Source: an uncultured Chloroflexota bacterium (GTDB lineage Bacteria; Chloroflexota; Dehalococcoidia; Lucifugimonadales; CAJWER01). Taken from it: DNA of 19,185 nucleotides. A program made the translations under genes and the position numbers. Location: contig CAJWER010000026.1 of assembly GCA_913030785.1 (NCBI GenBank), positions 1-19,185 of the forward strand. Direction: 5' to 3'. The notes beneath the pieces are model-generated. The model saw only the letters and a program-made list of their open reading frames with translations, was not told the origin of the DNA and made no database searches. Each line of letters opens with the position of its first letter. Position 1 is the stretch's first letter. Below are positions 6,909 to 17,085 of the stretch, one piece after another.

Positions 6909-7832
6909 ATGACAGACGATCCGATCAGAGGAGTGGTGGTGCCAATCTTGACGCCCTTGACACCTCACGAAAGGGTCGATACCGGCTCACTTCGACGCCT
7001 CGTCGCCTATCTGCTCGACAACGGAGTGCACGGTATTTGGGCTGCCGGGACCACGTCTGAGTTTGCAGCGCTGTCTGACGACGAGCGGAACCTGAGTATC
7101 GAGACCGTGGTCGATGAGGTTCGTGGTCGGGTGCCGATCATTGCCAACATCTCCGCTCCCGCGACCGGACTGGCGATCGAGCTGGGCCACGCGGTCAAGG
7201 ACCTGGGGCTCGCAGGCATCGCCGCCACGCCGCCCTTCTACTTCCCTTCTGTCCAGGACGAGCTGCTGGACCACTTCCGCTATATCCAGGACAGCTCCGA
7301 CATGCCTCTCTGGGTGTACAACATCCCGTCGACGGTAAAGACCGTAGTAGAACCTGCAACCGTTGCCACGCTTGCTGAGGAGGGCACAGTGGTTGGGATC
7401 AAGGACAGTTCCGGGGCGGGGGAGCCGTTGGCGCAGCTCAACCTCCTATGTGAACAGGGAGACTTCGAGCTTTACCGGTTCATCGGAACCTCCCACAGGA
7501 TCAGCACAGCAACGAGCATTGGCGTCCACGGGGTCATCCCGAGCATTGCCAACCTTGTGCCGGCCGCTGCGGCGAGTGCATGGGAGGCGGGAGACAGGGG
7601 AGACACCGACGCGGCGCTGGAGTTCCAATCCAAGGTTATGGTGGCTTCCAGTGTGACTCGCTTGGCCGCCGGGGGCGGGCCTAATGCGGGGACCGTGTCG
7701 GGCATGAAGTCTGCTCTCAAGATCATGGGCGTTATCGACCACGATTCGGTGACCCGACCGCTAAGGGGCTTGACCCAGGAAGAAAAAAAGGGGATTCCGG
7801 CGGTTCTCGAGGAACTGGGGCTTTCAAGCTGA
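6909..7832 (+). CDS. DapA/N-acetylneuraminate lyase-family aldolase
   Basis: A 307-residue (beta/alpha)8 class I aldolase of the dihydrodipicolinate synthase family. The Schiff-base Lys is K165 in VVGIKDSSG and the conserved Tyr is Y137 in VYNIPS, 28 residues apart as in E. coli DapA (Y133, K161). The GTTSE motif near residues 47-51 stands where DapA has GTTGE. The C-terminal part (GGGPNAGTVSGMKSALKIMG) differs from classical DapA, which usually has a shorter PxxxK stretch. It may therefore be lysine-pathway 4-hydroxy-tetrahydrodipicolinate synthase or a catabolic relative acting on sugar acids, hydroxyproline or aromatic side chains; I would not name it dapA. The ATG has AGGGGGA just upstream. 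It has its own transcription unit, because the strong terminator at 6777-6813 separates it from the hydroxylase operon. Confidence 0.88.
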   Translation: MTDDPIRGVVVPILTPLTPHERVDTGSLRRLVAYLLDNGVHGIWAAGTTSEFAALSDDERNLSIETVVDEVRGRVPIIANISAPATGLAIELGHAVKDLGLAGIAATPPFYFPSVQDELLDHFRYIQDSSDMPLWVYNIPSTVKTVVEPATVATLAEEGTVVGIKDSSGAGEPLAQLNLLCEQGDFELYRFIGTSHRISTATSIGVHGVIPSIANLVPAAAASAWEAGDRGDTDAALEFQSKVMVASSVTRLAAGGGPNAGTVSGMKSALKIMGVIDHDSVTRPLRGLTQEEKKGIPAVLEELGLSS

Positions 7833-7849
7833 GTTCAGGTAGGGAATGT

Positions 7850-7878
7850 TAGACTTCACCTCGGGCCTTTGCTATGAT
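7850..7878 (+). promoter_or_regulatory. Candidate promoter for the methyltransferase gene
   Basis: TAGACT (7850-7855), a 17-base spacer and TATGAT (7873-7878). The -35 matches four of six consensus bases and the -10 five of six. The predicted leader is about 75 bases. Confidence 0.4.
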
Positions 7879-7959
7879 GAGCAAGTGTCCGAGAGCAGTA
7901 ATGGCTAGTAATAGCGATGTTTCTCCGAATTCCGGCGCAGCTTTTTGGAGGCCGTGATT

Positions 7960-8778
7960 ATGACCCCCGAAGAATTCACATTCACTAAATTCGCCAACAA
8001 TGCCTTCTATCGCAGGCAGAACGCCACGCTGATTGATATGGCGGGCGTCGGCTCCGGTCAACGTATCGTCGACCTTGCTTGTGGCAACGGCGGTGTGACG
8101 AAGCTCATCGTTGAGCGCCTCCGTGGCGCCCGGGACTCGGTGATCATCGCGATCGACCACTCGTCCGAGATGCTGCGTCTCGCGATGGAGGAGCTCAGGG
8201 ACGCCCGCACCGCTGCGGTGCAGTATGTCCAGAGCCAGGTCGAGCAGGTTTCGGAGGCCGTCAAGGAGTCGGCGGATACCGTCTTTTTCTGCAACGCCAT
8301 CCACTACGTCCCGGACAAAGAGCAACTCCTAACCGAGATATCTAGGGCTCTGAAGCCTGGTGGCAAGTTGGCATTCAACACGGCGTTCTTTGATGGGGCT
8401 CACCCGCCCGACACGATGGTATTCGCGCGCAAGTGGATGATGCGCTCTGTTCGCATCTTGCGTCGTGAGCACGGTCTTTCGATTGTGAGGTCGGACAAGG
8501 TGGAGTCGCGCAACCAGCTCACCCCGGAAGAGTATCGAGAATTGCTCGAGGACAACGGATTCAGGATAGTCAAACAAGAGATCGAGACCGTACCAGTGCC
8601 CATGGAGGGTTGGCGGGATATCAGCGGTTTCAAGGATTTCATTGGCGGTGCAATGCCCGGCGTGCCGATGGACAAGGCAAGCCAGGCGCTGCAGGCAGGC
8701 TGCGAACAGATTTTCGCCGAGATGAAACGCGAATTTGTGGACCGAAATTGGCTGCGGATTGTGGCCGTCCGCGTCTAG
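7960..8778 (+). CDS. Class I SAM-dependent methyltransferase
   Basis: A 272-residue methyltransferase with a Rossmann-like fold. The SAM-binding motif I is IVDLACGNGG at about residues 36-45. An acidic strand end (IAIDHSSEML, near 70-79) holds the ribose, and the post-motif ALKPGGKLAFNTAF is the usual LKPGG turn of the ubiE/Methyltransf_11 group. The C-terminal region is specific to this protein and gives no substrate. I chose ATG 7960 because TTGGAGG sits 8 bases upstream; an in-frame TTG at 7945 lies inside that ribosome binding site. A second, broken methyltransferase at 969-1693 is not a duplicate, since the sequences differ outside motif I. The gene converges on the acetyltransferase with only 8 bases between stops. 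The methyl acceptor is unknown. Confidence 0.88.
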   Translation: MTPEEFTFTKFANNAFYRRQNATLIDMAGVGSGQRIVDLACGNGGVTKLIVERLRGARDSVIIAIDHSSEMLRLAMEELRDARTAAVQYVQSQVEQVSEAVKESADTVFFCNAIHYVPDKEQLLTEISRALKPGGKLAFNTAFFDGAHPPDTMVFARKWMMRSVRILRREHGLSIVRSDKVESRNQLTPEEYRELLEDNGFRIVKQEIETVPVPMEGWRDISGFKDFIGGAMPGVPMDKASQALQAGCEQIFAEMKREFVDRNWLRIVAVRV

Positions 8779-8786
8779 ACTCGCGG

Positions 8787-9260
8787 CTAGTCCCCGAACA
8801 CGAAGTCGATTTCGAACAAACGGCAAGGCTCCTGCGTCATTCCGGCATCTTCGTAGGCCCGTCGAGCTCCAACGTTGGTCTCGACGGCAAATAGCCTGAT
8901 TCCACACACGTCCGTCTCCCCTCGCGCCGAGTCGACAACGTAGTCATGCATCGCCCGGTATACGCCCTTGCGTCGCCATTCCCGGGACACGAAGACGTTC
9001 TCGACCTTCCAGAAGTAGCAGTTTCGCCACGGGTTCCACTCCGGGATGACGTGTAGGACACCGACCACGGTCCCGACCGAGTCCGCCAGCACGTAGAATC
9101 CCCGGGTGCCGCAGTCGAGGACGGCTGTAACTCCGTCTCTTAGCCGCGTGGATGACACGACCTTGCTTTTCATCTCCACAGCCATCGCTGTGTTGAGATT
9201 GACAATGGCTGTGAGATCGCCGGCGTCGCCTATCCGAATCGTCACGTCAGCGGTCGTCAT
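8787..9260 (-). CDS. GNAT-family N-acetyltransferase
   Basis: A 157-residue single-domain protein of the GCN5-related acetyltransferase fold, which transfers acetyl from acetyl-CoA to an amine. The acetyl-CoA pyrophosphate loop is SREWRRKGVYRAM at about residues 92-104, a version of the R/Q-x-x-G-x-G/A motif with Val-Tyr in the variable places. It follows a beta-bulge strand (KVENVFVS). The later ETNVGARRAYEDAGM stretch is the usual motif B (N..A...Y...GM). It opens with MTTADVTIRIGDAGDL, the common first strand and helix of the family. It is transcribed toward the methyltransferase at 7960-8778 and away from GAPDH. No substrate can be inferred. Confidence 0.9.
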   Translation of the reverse strand: MTTADVTIRIGDAGDLTAIVNLNTAMAVEMKSKVVSSTRLRDGVTAVLDCGTRGFYVLADSVGTVVGVLHVIPEWNPWRNCYFWKVENVFVSREWRRKGVYRAMHDYVVDSARGETDVCGIRLFAVETNVGARRAYEDAGMTQEPCRLFEIDFVFGD

Positions 9261-9350
9261 GAGGTGTCATCCTTGCCTGGGGATAGTTGGTCCGTAAAGG
9301 GACCATTTGTGTGGCTCCGGTAGTATACCAGGGAGGCCGCATAACCCCGC

Positions 9351-9378
9351 TTGTGGGCGCCGGTATTATCACTATAAT
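9351..9378 (+). promoter_or_regulatory. Sigma-70-type promoter for GAPDH
   Basis: TTGTGG (9351-9356), a 16-base spacer and TATAAT (9373-9378). The -10 is a perfect match. The predicted start near 9385 gives a leader of about 45 bases that ends in a G-rich ribosome binding site (GAGGGGGGA). Confidence 0.65.
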
Positions 9379-9429
9379 AAAGGGCCAGACAAGACCCACG
9401 AAAAACACCCGTAGAGGGGGGACCATCGA

Positions 9430-10443
9430 ATGGTGACTCGTATTGGTATCAACGGATTCGGGCGCATTGGCAGGCAGGTGACCAGAGCCATCAAAGAGCG
9501 CTACTCCGACAAGCTGCAGGTTGTGGCCATCAACGACCTGGCGGATACCCAGACGAACGCCCACCTCTTCAAGTATGACTCCAACTACGGAACATACCCC
9601 GGTACCGTCGAGGCTACCGAGGACGGCATCCTCATCGACGGCAGCCTGGTCAAAGTGCTCGCTGAGCGGGATCCGGCCGATTTGCCGTGGGGCGACCACG
9701 GGGTGGACATCGTTGTGGAGTCCACCGGGTTCTTTACCGATGGGCCCAAGGCAGCTGGCCACATGAAGGGCGGTGCCAAGAAAGTCATCATCTCCGCTCC
9801 GGCAAAGGGGGAAGATGCGACGCTGGTCCTCGGGGTGAACCCAGAAATCTATGATCCCCAGAAGCACAACGTCGTTTCCAACGCGTCCTGCACCACCAAC
9901 TGCATTGCGACGATGGCCAAGGTTCTCCACGACAACTTCGGTATCGAGCGTGGTTTGATGACCACGATCCACTCGTACACGGGTGACCAGAATATCCTGG
10001 ACAAGGTACACGAGGATTTGCGGAGGGCGCGATCCGCGGCGATGAACATAATTCCCACCACGACTGGGGCCGCCAAGGCGGTGGGGGTGGTCCTGCCGGA
10101 ACTGAACGGCAAGATCCACGGAATGGCCTTCAGAGTGCCCACGTCTACTGGGTCCGTGACCGACTTCGTCGCCAACCTGTCCAAAGGAGCCTCGGAGAAG
10201 GACATCAACGATGCCTACCAGGAGGCGGCGGCGGGCAGCCTTTCCGGCATTCTCCAGTACACCGACGAGCCGCTCGTAAGCAGCGATTTCATCGGCAATC
10301 CCCACAGCTCCATCATAGACGGGCTCTCCACGATGTCGTTGCAAGACGATATGGTCAAGGTAGTGGGGTGGTACGACAATGAGTGGGGCTACAGCTCTCG
10401 GACAGCCGACCTGGCGGCATTCCTGGTGGACGCCGGCCTGTAG
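9430..10443 (+). CDS. gap: Glyceraldehyde-3-phosphate dehydrogenase, type I
   Basis: This 337-residue glycolytic enzyme oxidises glyceraldehyde 3-phosphate to 1,3-bisphosphoglycerate with NAD(P), normally as a cytosolic tetramer. The N-terminal NAD-binding motif is INGFGRIGR. The active-site Cys is C154 in SNASCTTNC, and the catalytic His follows in [10 protein letters not shown] about 27 residues later. Asp in VVAINDLAD at the end of the second strand favours NAD over NADP. The C-terminal [15 protein letters not shown] is diagnostic. Length and motifs are complete. The usual partner phosphoglycerate kinase is not adjacent: the gene stands alone between a divergent acetyltransferase and convergent recF, with its own promoter and a possible terminator. 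Confidence 0.97.
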   Translation: MVTRIGINGFGRIGRQVTRAIKERYSDKLQVVAINDLADTQTNAHLFKYDSNYGTYPGTVEATEDGILIDGSLVKVLAERDPADLPWGDHGVDIVVESTGFFTDGPKAAGHMKGGAKKVIISAPAKGEDATLVLGVNPEIYDPQKHNVVSNASCTTNCIATMAKVLHDNFGIERGLMTTIHSYTGDQNILDKVHEDLRRARSAAMNIIPTTTGAAKAVGVVLPELNGKIHGMAFRVPTSTGSVTDFVANLSKGASEKDINDAYQEAAAGSLSGILQYTDEPLVSSDFIGNPHSSIIDGLSTMSLQDDMVKVVGWYDNEWGYSSRTADLAAFLVDAGL

Positions 10444-10477
10444 GGCGCTGCGCGCGCTTATTTGGGCGGGGCCAGGT

Positions 10478-10502
10478 CTGCCCAGCGACTGGGAGGCTTT
10501 TT
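10478..10502 (+). terminator. Possible terminator after GAPDH
   Basis: CCCAG and CTGGG form a short perfect stem around CGA, followed by AGGC and TTTTT. The stem is short, but the T-tract and the position 40 bases after the GAPDH stop, before convergent recF, support it. Confidence 0.45.
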
Positions 10503-10558
10503 GCCCATGGATTCGACAGGCTCTCCATGAGCGTGAAACGACAATGGCGGGCTGTCGA

Positions 10559-11758
10559 CTAGCCCTCGCCCGTGCCGACCGCCTCGATCCCTCCGTCGCG
10601 CACCGCGAACCTGGCCATTTGCGACAGGTATCGTCCCCCTACCAGAGCCGGGTCCGCGCTCGTGATGAAGCATTGCTGGTATTGTTTGGCGAGGTCTAGT
10701 ACCTGTGCTCGCCGCCCGGCGTCTAGCTCCGATAGCACGTCGTCCAGCAATAGGATGGGCTCGTCGTCCCGCTCCTCCCGCAGGATGCTCGCCTCGGCCA
10801 ACTTTAGTGCCAGGACAGCGGTCCTGGACTGGCCTCGTGACGCATATGGCCCTGCTGGAATGCCTCCCAGCATCACAACTGCGTCGTCTCGATGCGGTCC
10901 CGACACCGTGTGACCCTGGGCAAGCTCTCTGGGACGTGCGGCTACGAGGGCGGTTTTTAGTGCGTCGCCGAACTCCTCCTCGCCGTGCTCCGTGGGGGCT
11001 TGGACGCCGGGGCGGTAGGCCATCCGGAGCGATTCGCCGTCACCCGACAGGTCGCCATAAAGAGCCGATATCATTTCCGAGAGTGTCTCTATTACACTGG
11101 CGCGCCTGAACATGATGTACTTGCCGGATTCGACCAGCTCGTCGTCCCAAAACTCCAGCTCTCCGGCCCCGGACCGACCGTCCCGTACGAGCTTGAGAAG
11201 GTGGTTTCGCTGGGAGACGACCTTCTGGTACCTCTGTACCGACCTCAGGTACTGCCGGTCGAGCTGCGAGATCAGGATGTCCAGGTACCTACGCCGCGTC
11301 GATGGAGATCCGAACACCAGCTCCAAGTCCTGGGCGCTGAACATCACCGCATTGACCTCGCCTACCAGCTCTGACGCACGGCGGGGCGCCCCGTTGACCC
11401 GCACGAGCTTTTGGACCGTGAAGTCCTCTGCCGGTACCAGCTCCGAGGTATCGCCACCGTCCTGCGACCCGTTGGCGGCCACCTTGAAATCGACCTGCAC
11501 CCGCGTGTCACCACCGCGCCGCTGGATGTTGGCGGACACCTGGGCGTGGCTGTCCCCGTCGACCGACTGGCGACGCACTAGTTCCCGATCGGTGGACGCC
11601 CGAAGCGACTTTGCGATGGCCAACATGTACAGAGCCTCGATCAGGTTGCTCTTGCCCTGGCCGTTGGCCCCGTGGAGCAAGACCATGCCCGGCTCGAAGT
11701 CTGCCTCCAACTCCGCATAACTGCGAAAGTTGGAGAGGCTCAGATGGGTGACGTAGAT
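10559..11758 (-). CDS. recF: DNA replication and repair ATPase RecF
   Basis: RecF is an SMC/ABC-type ATPase that with RecO and RecR loads RecA at single-strand gaps. The N-terminal strand YVTHLSLSNFRSY, Walker A GANGQGKSN, the ABC signature region SRGQSRTAVLALKLAEA and Walker B ILLLDDVLSELD are all present. The start is odd. The first ATG/GTG/TTG in frame is TTG 11710, which would delete the conserved first strand and the LxNFR motif. Extending upstream, the residue aligned with the usual first Met is an ATC codon at 11756-11758, 6 bases after GAGGA. Counting from it puts Walker A at 30-37, exactly as in E. coli RecF, giving 399 residues. I therefore annotate from ATC; the alternative is a base error of ATG to ATC. 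recF follows ligA by 66 bases and probably shares its transcript. Confidence 0.92.
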   Translation of the reverse strand: MYVTHLSLSNFRSYAELEADFEPGMVLLHGANGQGKSNLIEALYMLAIAKSLRASTDRELVRRQSVDGDSHAQVSANIQRRGGDTRVQVDFKVAANGSQDGGDTSELVPAEDFTVQKLVRVNGAPRRASELVGEVNAVMFSAQDLELVFGSPSTRRRYLDILISQLDRQYLRSVQRYQKVVSQRNHLLKLVRDGRSGAGELEFWDDELVESGKYIMFRRASVIETLSEMISALYGDLSGDGESLRMAYRPGVQAPTEHGEEEFGDALKTALVAARPRELAQGHTVSGPHRDDAVVMLGGIPAGPYASRGQSRTAVLALKLAEASILREERDDEPILLLDDVLSELDAGRRAQVLDLAKQYQQCFITSADPALVGGRYLSQMARFAVRDGGIEAVGTGEG

Positions 11759-11824
11759 GAGGGATCCTCGCTCAGGGAGTATTTGAGGGTGGGCAGAGAT
11801 ACCTCTAGCTACCCGCCCATTAGA

Positions 11825-13852
<2,028 letters not shown>

Positions 13853-13894
13853 TCACTCCACCATGGTTCGTCGTCGTAGTGGTGACTAAGCCTG

Positions 13895-13903
13895 ATAATA
13901 CCA
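13895..13903 (-). promoter_or_regulatory. Extended -10 promoter for ligA-recF
   Basis: On the minus strand TGGTATTAT is an extended -10 (TGn, then TATTAT). It predicts a start near 13889 and a leader of about 37 bases. No clear -35 is visible. Confidence 0.4.
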
Positions 13904-13994
13904 TGCGTGGGCGCGCCTCTTGCTGGGTGGGCCTGCGGTCGTGGTGCCCAAGCGTACGCCTGGTGAGAATTGGGCCACCCACCCCGAAAAGTTC

Positions 13995-14024
13995 TGGACC
14001 GGGTGCATGTGGAATAGCTATACT
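13995..14024 (+). promoter_or_regulatory. Candidate promoter for the CysM-like gene
   Basis: TGGACC (13995-14000), an 18-base spacer and TATACT (14019-14024). The predicted start near 14031 would make the TTG at 14038 almost leaderless, which favours one of the downstream starts. Confidence 0.4.
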
Positions 14025-14061
14025 ATCGTGACCCACGTTGCGCAGAGGCGCATCCGATTTG

Positions 14062-15009
14062 ATGGGCGTGCAGTTCCATTGGGAGAGTAGCTTGGCCCCC
14101 TCGCAAGAATTCCTGGAATTTGTTGCCGGTTATCCGGCGCTGATGGCCATCGGCAACACTCCGGCGGTCCGGTTGGACCTGGACACCGGCGACGCCAATG
14201 TGTATGCCAAATATGAGCAGCTCAACCCCGGAGGCTCCATCAAGGATCGTCCGGTGCTCAGGATGCTCGTGGAGGCGATCCTGTCCGGTGATCTGACCCC
14301 GGGCAAGGTCATCTTGGACGCCACCTCTGGAAACGCCGGCATCGCCTACGCAATGATAGGTGCGACGCTGGGCTACAAGGTTGAGTTGATAATGCCTGAG
14401 AACGCTAGCCGGGAGCGCAAGGAGCGTGTGCTGGCACATGGGGCGGAGATCGTATTCACCGACCCGATGCTTGGCTACGATGAGACGCTGCGGGACGTCA
14501 AGAGGCGCTACGAGGCGAACCCGGACAAGTACTTCTACTGCGACCAGTACTCAAATCCCAACAATCCCTTGGCCCACTACGACACCACCGCCGAGGAGCT
14601 TTTGCAGCAGGTCCCCGATGTGACCCACTTCGTAGCAGGTGTGGGCACGGGTGGAACGATCACAGGTGTGGGACGCAGGTTGAAGGAGGCCAACCCGGAC
14701 GTTCGAGTCATCCTCATCAACTTCGACGAGTGGCCCGGAATCGAGGGGCTGAAGCCGCTGGGCGAGGACCACCACATCGTGCCTGACACCTTCGACGCAG
14801 AGGTAGTGGATGGGACGGTGCGAGTCGACATCGACGAGTCCTACCGGATGTCCCGAAAATTAGCGCTGCAGGGCGTCTTCGCCGGCCAGTCGTCAGGCGC
14901 ATACGTCCTTGGCGCCAGCCAGGTTGCCTCTCGTTCTCCTGGAGCCCACGTCGTCACCATCCTCAACGACATAGGCGAGCGCTACTTCAGCACCTCCATG
15001 TGGGGATAG
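14062..15009 (+). CDS. CysM-like PLP-dependent cysteine synthase
   Basis: A fold-type II PLP enzyme of the cysteine synthase/cystathionine beta-synthase family, which makes cysteine by beta-replacement on an activated serine. The PLP Lys lies in NPGGSIKDRPVLRM, the substrate loop is TSGNAGIAYAM, and the phosphate-binding loop is GVGTGGTITGVGR. SIKDRP, THFVAG.GT and the FAG.S.GA region resemble mycobacterial CysM (O-phosphoserine sulfhydrylase, which takes sulfur from the carrier CysO) more than CysK. The true donor is not proven. Three in-frame starts are possible. TTG 14038 is very close to the predicted transcript start. ATG 14062 is used here. TTG 14092 has GGGAGAG just upstream and would give 305 residues beginning before SQEFLEFVAGYPAL; it may be the real one. 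The gene converges on gyrB. Confidence 0.9.
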   Translation: MGVQFHWESSLAPSQEFLEFVAGYPALMAIGNTPAVRLDLDTGDANVYAKYEQLNPGGSIKDRPVLRMLVEAILSGDLTPGKVILDATSGNAGIAYAMIGATLGYKVELIMPENASRERKERVLAHGAEIVFTDPMLGYDETLRDVKRRYEANPDKYFYCDQYSNPNNPLAHYDTTAEELLQQVPDVTHFVAGVGTGGTITGVGRRLKEANPDVRVILINFDEWPGIEGLKPLGEDHHIVPDTFDAEVVDGTVRVDIDESYRMSRKLALQGVFAGQSSGAYVLGASQVASRSPGAHVVTILNDIGERYFSTSMWG

Positions 15010-15030
15010 CGGGGCCCATTCGACCCCGCT
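15008..15030. terminator. Possible bidirectional hairpin between cysM-like and gyrB
   Basis: AGCGGGG and CCCCGCT form a perfect 7-bp stem with a 9-base loop. It overlaps the end of the CysM-like stop codon and ends six bases before the gyrB stop. There is no T-tract on the plus strand, so it is a weak call. Confidence 0.35.
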
Positions 15031-15036
15031 CGCACC

Positions 15037-17085
15037 CTACACGTCGAGGTTGCGTACCTCGAGGGCGTTGGATTGGATGAAGTTGCGGCGCGGCTCCACT
15101 ACGTCTCCCATCAGTAGCGAGAACGTCGAGTCGGTCGACGCCCGATCGCCCTCGACGACCTGGAGCAAAGTTCGCTTCTCTGGGTCCATCGTTGACTCCC
15201 AGAGCTGGTCAGCACTCATCTCACCCAGGCCCTTGTAGCGCTGAATGCTGGGCTTCGTATTCCCGTTCAACCCTGCGATGACCTGTTCGCGATCAGCTTC
15301 GCTGTAGGCCCACTGATGTTTCTTGCCAGCGCTGATTCCATACAGTGGCGGCAGCGCCATGTACAGGTGCCCTGCGGATACCAGTTCGGGCATGTTCCGG
15401 AAGAAGAACGTTAGTAGCAGCGTGCGGATGTGCGCCCCGTCCACGTCTGCGTCGGTCATGATTATGATGCGGTGATACCGCAGCTTCTCAAGGTCGAATC
15501 CCTCGCCGAGGCCGGCCCCCACCGCGATCGTCAGCGCACGGATCTCCTCGTTGGCCAGCATCTTGTCTTCGCGCGCCTTTTCGACGTTGAGGATCTTGCC
15601 TTTCAGTGGCAGGATGGCCTGGAACTGCCGGTCGCGTCCCTGTTTTGCGGTGCCGCCAGCAGAGGGGCCCTCAACCAGGTACAACTCGCAGTTCGCCGGG
15701 TTCTTGTCAGAGCAGTCCGCCAGCTTGCCGGGGAGCGACCCGCCGTCCATGGCGTTCTTACGGATGATCAGATCGCGGGCCTTGCGGGCTGCCTCCCGTG
15801 CCCGCTGCGAGGTGAGGCACTTGTCGATGATGCGCTTGGCGTCCTGGGGGTGGTCCTCCAGGAATATCTGCAGACCCTCCGCCACCACGCTCTCGACCTG
15901 GGCGCGGACCTCAGGGTTGCCCAGCTTCGTCTTGGTCTGTCCCTCGAACTGCGGGTCCGTCAGCTTTACGCTGACGATGGCCGTGAGCCCTTCGCGGGTG
16001 TCCTCACCCGACAGATTGGAGTCGCCGTTCTTGATGAGCCCTTGCTTCTTGGCGTAATCGTTAATAATCCGCGTCAGCGCCGCTCTGAAGCCGGTCAGGT
16101 GCGTGCCGCCGTCGGTGGTGTTGATACAGTTTGCGAAGACGTACACTGACTCCGAGAAGGCGTCATTGTACTGCATCGCAACCTCGACCTTCGTGCCCTC
16201 GACATCGTTCTCCACGTAGATCGGCTCCGGGTGCAGCACTGCCCGCGTCGAGTTCAGCGTCGAGACGAACTCCGATATCCCGCCGTCGAAGCGGTAGCTC
16301 ACCTCTTTGGTGGGCTTCTCGGGCTCCGCCTGGGGCTGCTCTTGCGTCGCCTCCGGCTCTTCGTTGAAATCCTCGAATCCGTCGTCATCTTCGAACTCTT
16401 CTTCGGGGGCGGCGACGACCTTCGGGTACCAGTCGCTTCGGAAGTGAATCTCCAGTCCTCTGTTCAGGAACGCCATCTCCTTGAAGCGCTGGGACAATGC
16501 GTTGAACTCGTACGCAATGTCCGGAAATATCTCAGGATCTGGCGAGAAGGTGATCACCGTGCCGGACTTGTTCTTGGGGGCCCCGGGGACCGTCTCCGAG
16601 ACCAGGTCGGTCTTGCTCTTGCCTTTGGAGAACTCCTGACGGTAGATGTTCCCGTAGCGGGAAACCTCGACTAGCAAAGAGTCGGAGAGGGCATTGACCA
16701 CCGATGCACCGACGCCGTGGAGACCGCCAGAGACCGTGTAGGCCTTGCCTCCGAACTTGCCGCCGGCGTGCAGCGTGGTCATCACCGTTTCCACGCCCGT
16801 TAGACCGGTCGACTTGTGGACATCCACCGGAATCCCGCTCCCGTCGTCCTCCACGCGGACCGAGCCGTCTTCACGGATGTGGATGCTGACGTGCTTGCCA
16901 CGGCCTGCCATGAACTCGTCGACGCCGTTGTCGACGATCTCGAAGATCAGGTGGTGGAGGCCGCGCTGGTCTGTGCTCCCGATGTACATTCCAGGTCGGC
17001 GCCGAACGGCTTCCATCCCCTCCAGCACCTGAATGTCCTGTGATGTATAAAGCTCTTCCTTGCTCTGCGCCCGTTTTGTTGCCAT
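15037..17085 (-). CDS. gyrB: DNA gyrase subunit B
   Basis: The ATPase subunit of DNA gyrase, which introduces negative supercoils with GyrA. The GHKL ATPase domain shows FEIVDNGVDE (Glu49, Asn53), DDGSGIP near 80-86 and GGLHGVGASVVNAL at 120-133. The transducer and TOPRIM domains follow (LVEGPSAGGTAKQGRDR from about 470, metal site IIMTDADVDGAHIRTLL), and the end NALEVRNLDV is typical of GyrB. At 682 residues it is longer than the common short GyrB of about 640. The excess is an acidic, probably disordered insertion at about 222-260. Two conserved positions differ: Ser83 stands where the novobiocin-contact Arg of DDGRGIP is usual, and Pro474 replaces Asp in EGDSAGG. Translation starts at ATG 17085 with TAGGAGA upstream. 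A strong promoter lies about 220 bases further up. gyrA is not in the window. Confidence 0.96.
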   Translation of the reverse strand: MATKRAQSKEELYTSQDIQVLEGMEAVRRRPGMYIGSTDQRGLHHLIFEIVDNGVDEFMAGRGKHVSIHIREDGSVRVEDDGSGIPVDVHKSTGLTGVETVMTTLHAGGKFGGKAYTVSGGLHGVGASVVNALSDSLLVEVSRYGNIYRQEFSKGKSKTDLVSETVPGAPKNKSGTVITFSPDPEIFPDIAYEFNALSQRFKEMAFLNRGLEIHFRSDWYPKVVAAPEEEFEDDDGFEDFNEEPEATQEQPQAEPEKPTKEVSYRFDGGISEFVSTLNSTRAVLHPEPIYVENDVEGTKVEVAMQYNDAFSESVYVFANCINTTDGGTHLTGFRAALTRIINDYAKKQGLIKNGDSNLSGEDTREGLTAIVSVKLTDPQFEGQTKTKLGNPEVRAQVESVVAEGLQIFLEDHPQDAKRIIDKCLTSQRAREAARKARDLIIRKNAMDGGSLPGKLADCSDKNPANCELYLVEGPSAGGTAKQGRDRQFQAILPLKGKILNVEKAREDKMLANEEIRALTIAVGAGLGEGFDLEKLRYHRIIIMTDADVDGAHIRTLLLTFFFRNMPELVSAGHLYMALPPLYGISAGKKHQWAYSEADREQVIAGLNGNTKPSIQRYKGLGEMSADQLWESTMDPEKRTLLQVVEGDRASTDSTFSLLMGDVVEPRRNFIQSNALEVRNLDV

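Noticed and set aside
6909..7832. Calling this gene dapA of lysine synthesis
   Set aside because: The Tyr/Lys catalytic pair is shared across the family, the GTTGE motif is altered to GTTSE, and the C-terminus differs; no lysine-pathway neighbours are present.
9247..10344. Open frame of 365 codons on the minus strand
   Set aside because: It is antisense to GAPDH and to the acetyltransferase promoter region, with no recognisable domain. GAPDH is unambiguous.
15430..16149. Open frame of 239 codons on the plus strand
   Set aside because: Antisense to the TOPRIM region of gyrB; no ribosome binding site or motif.
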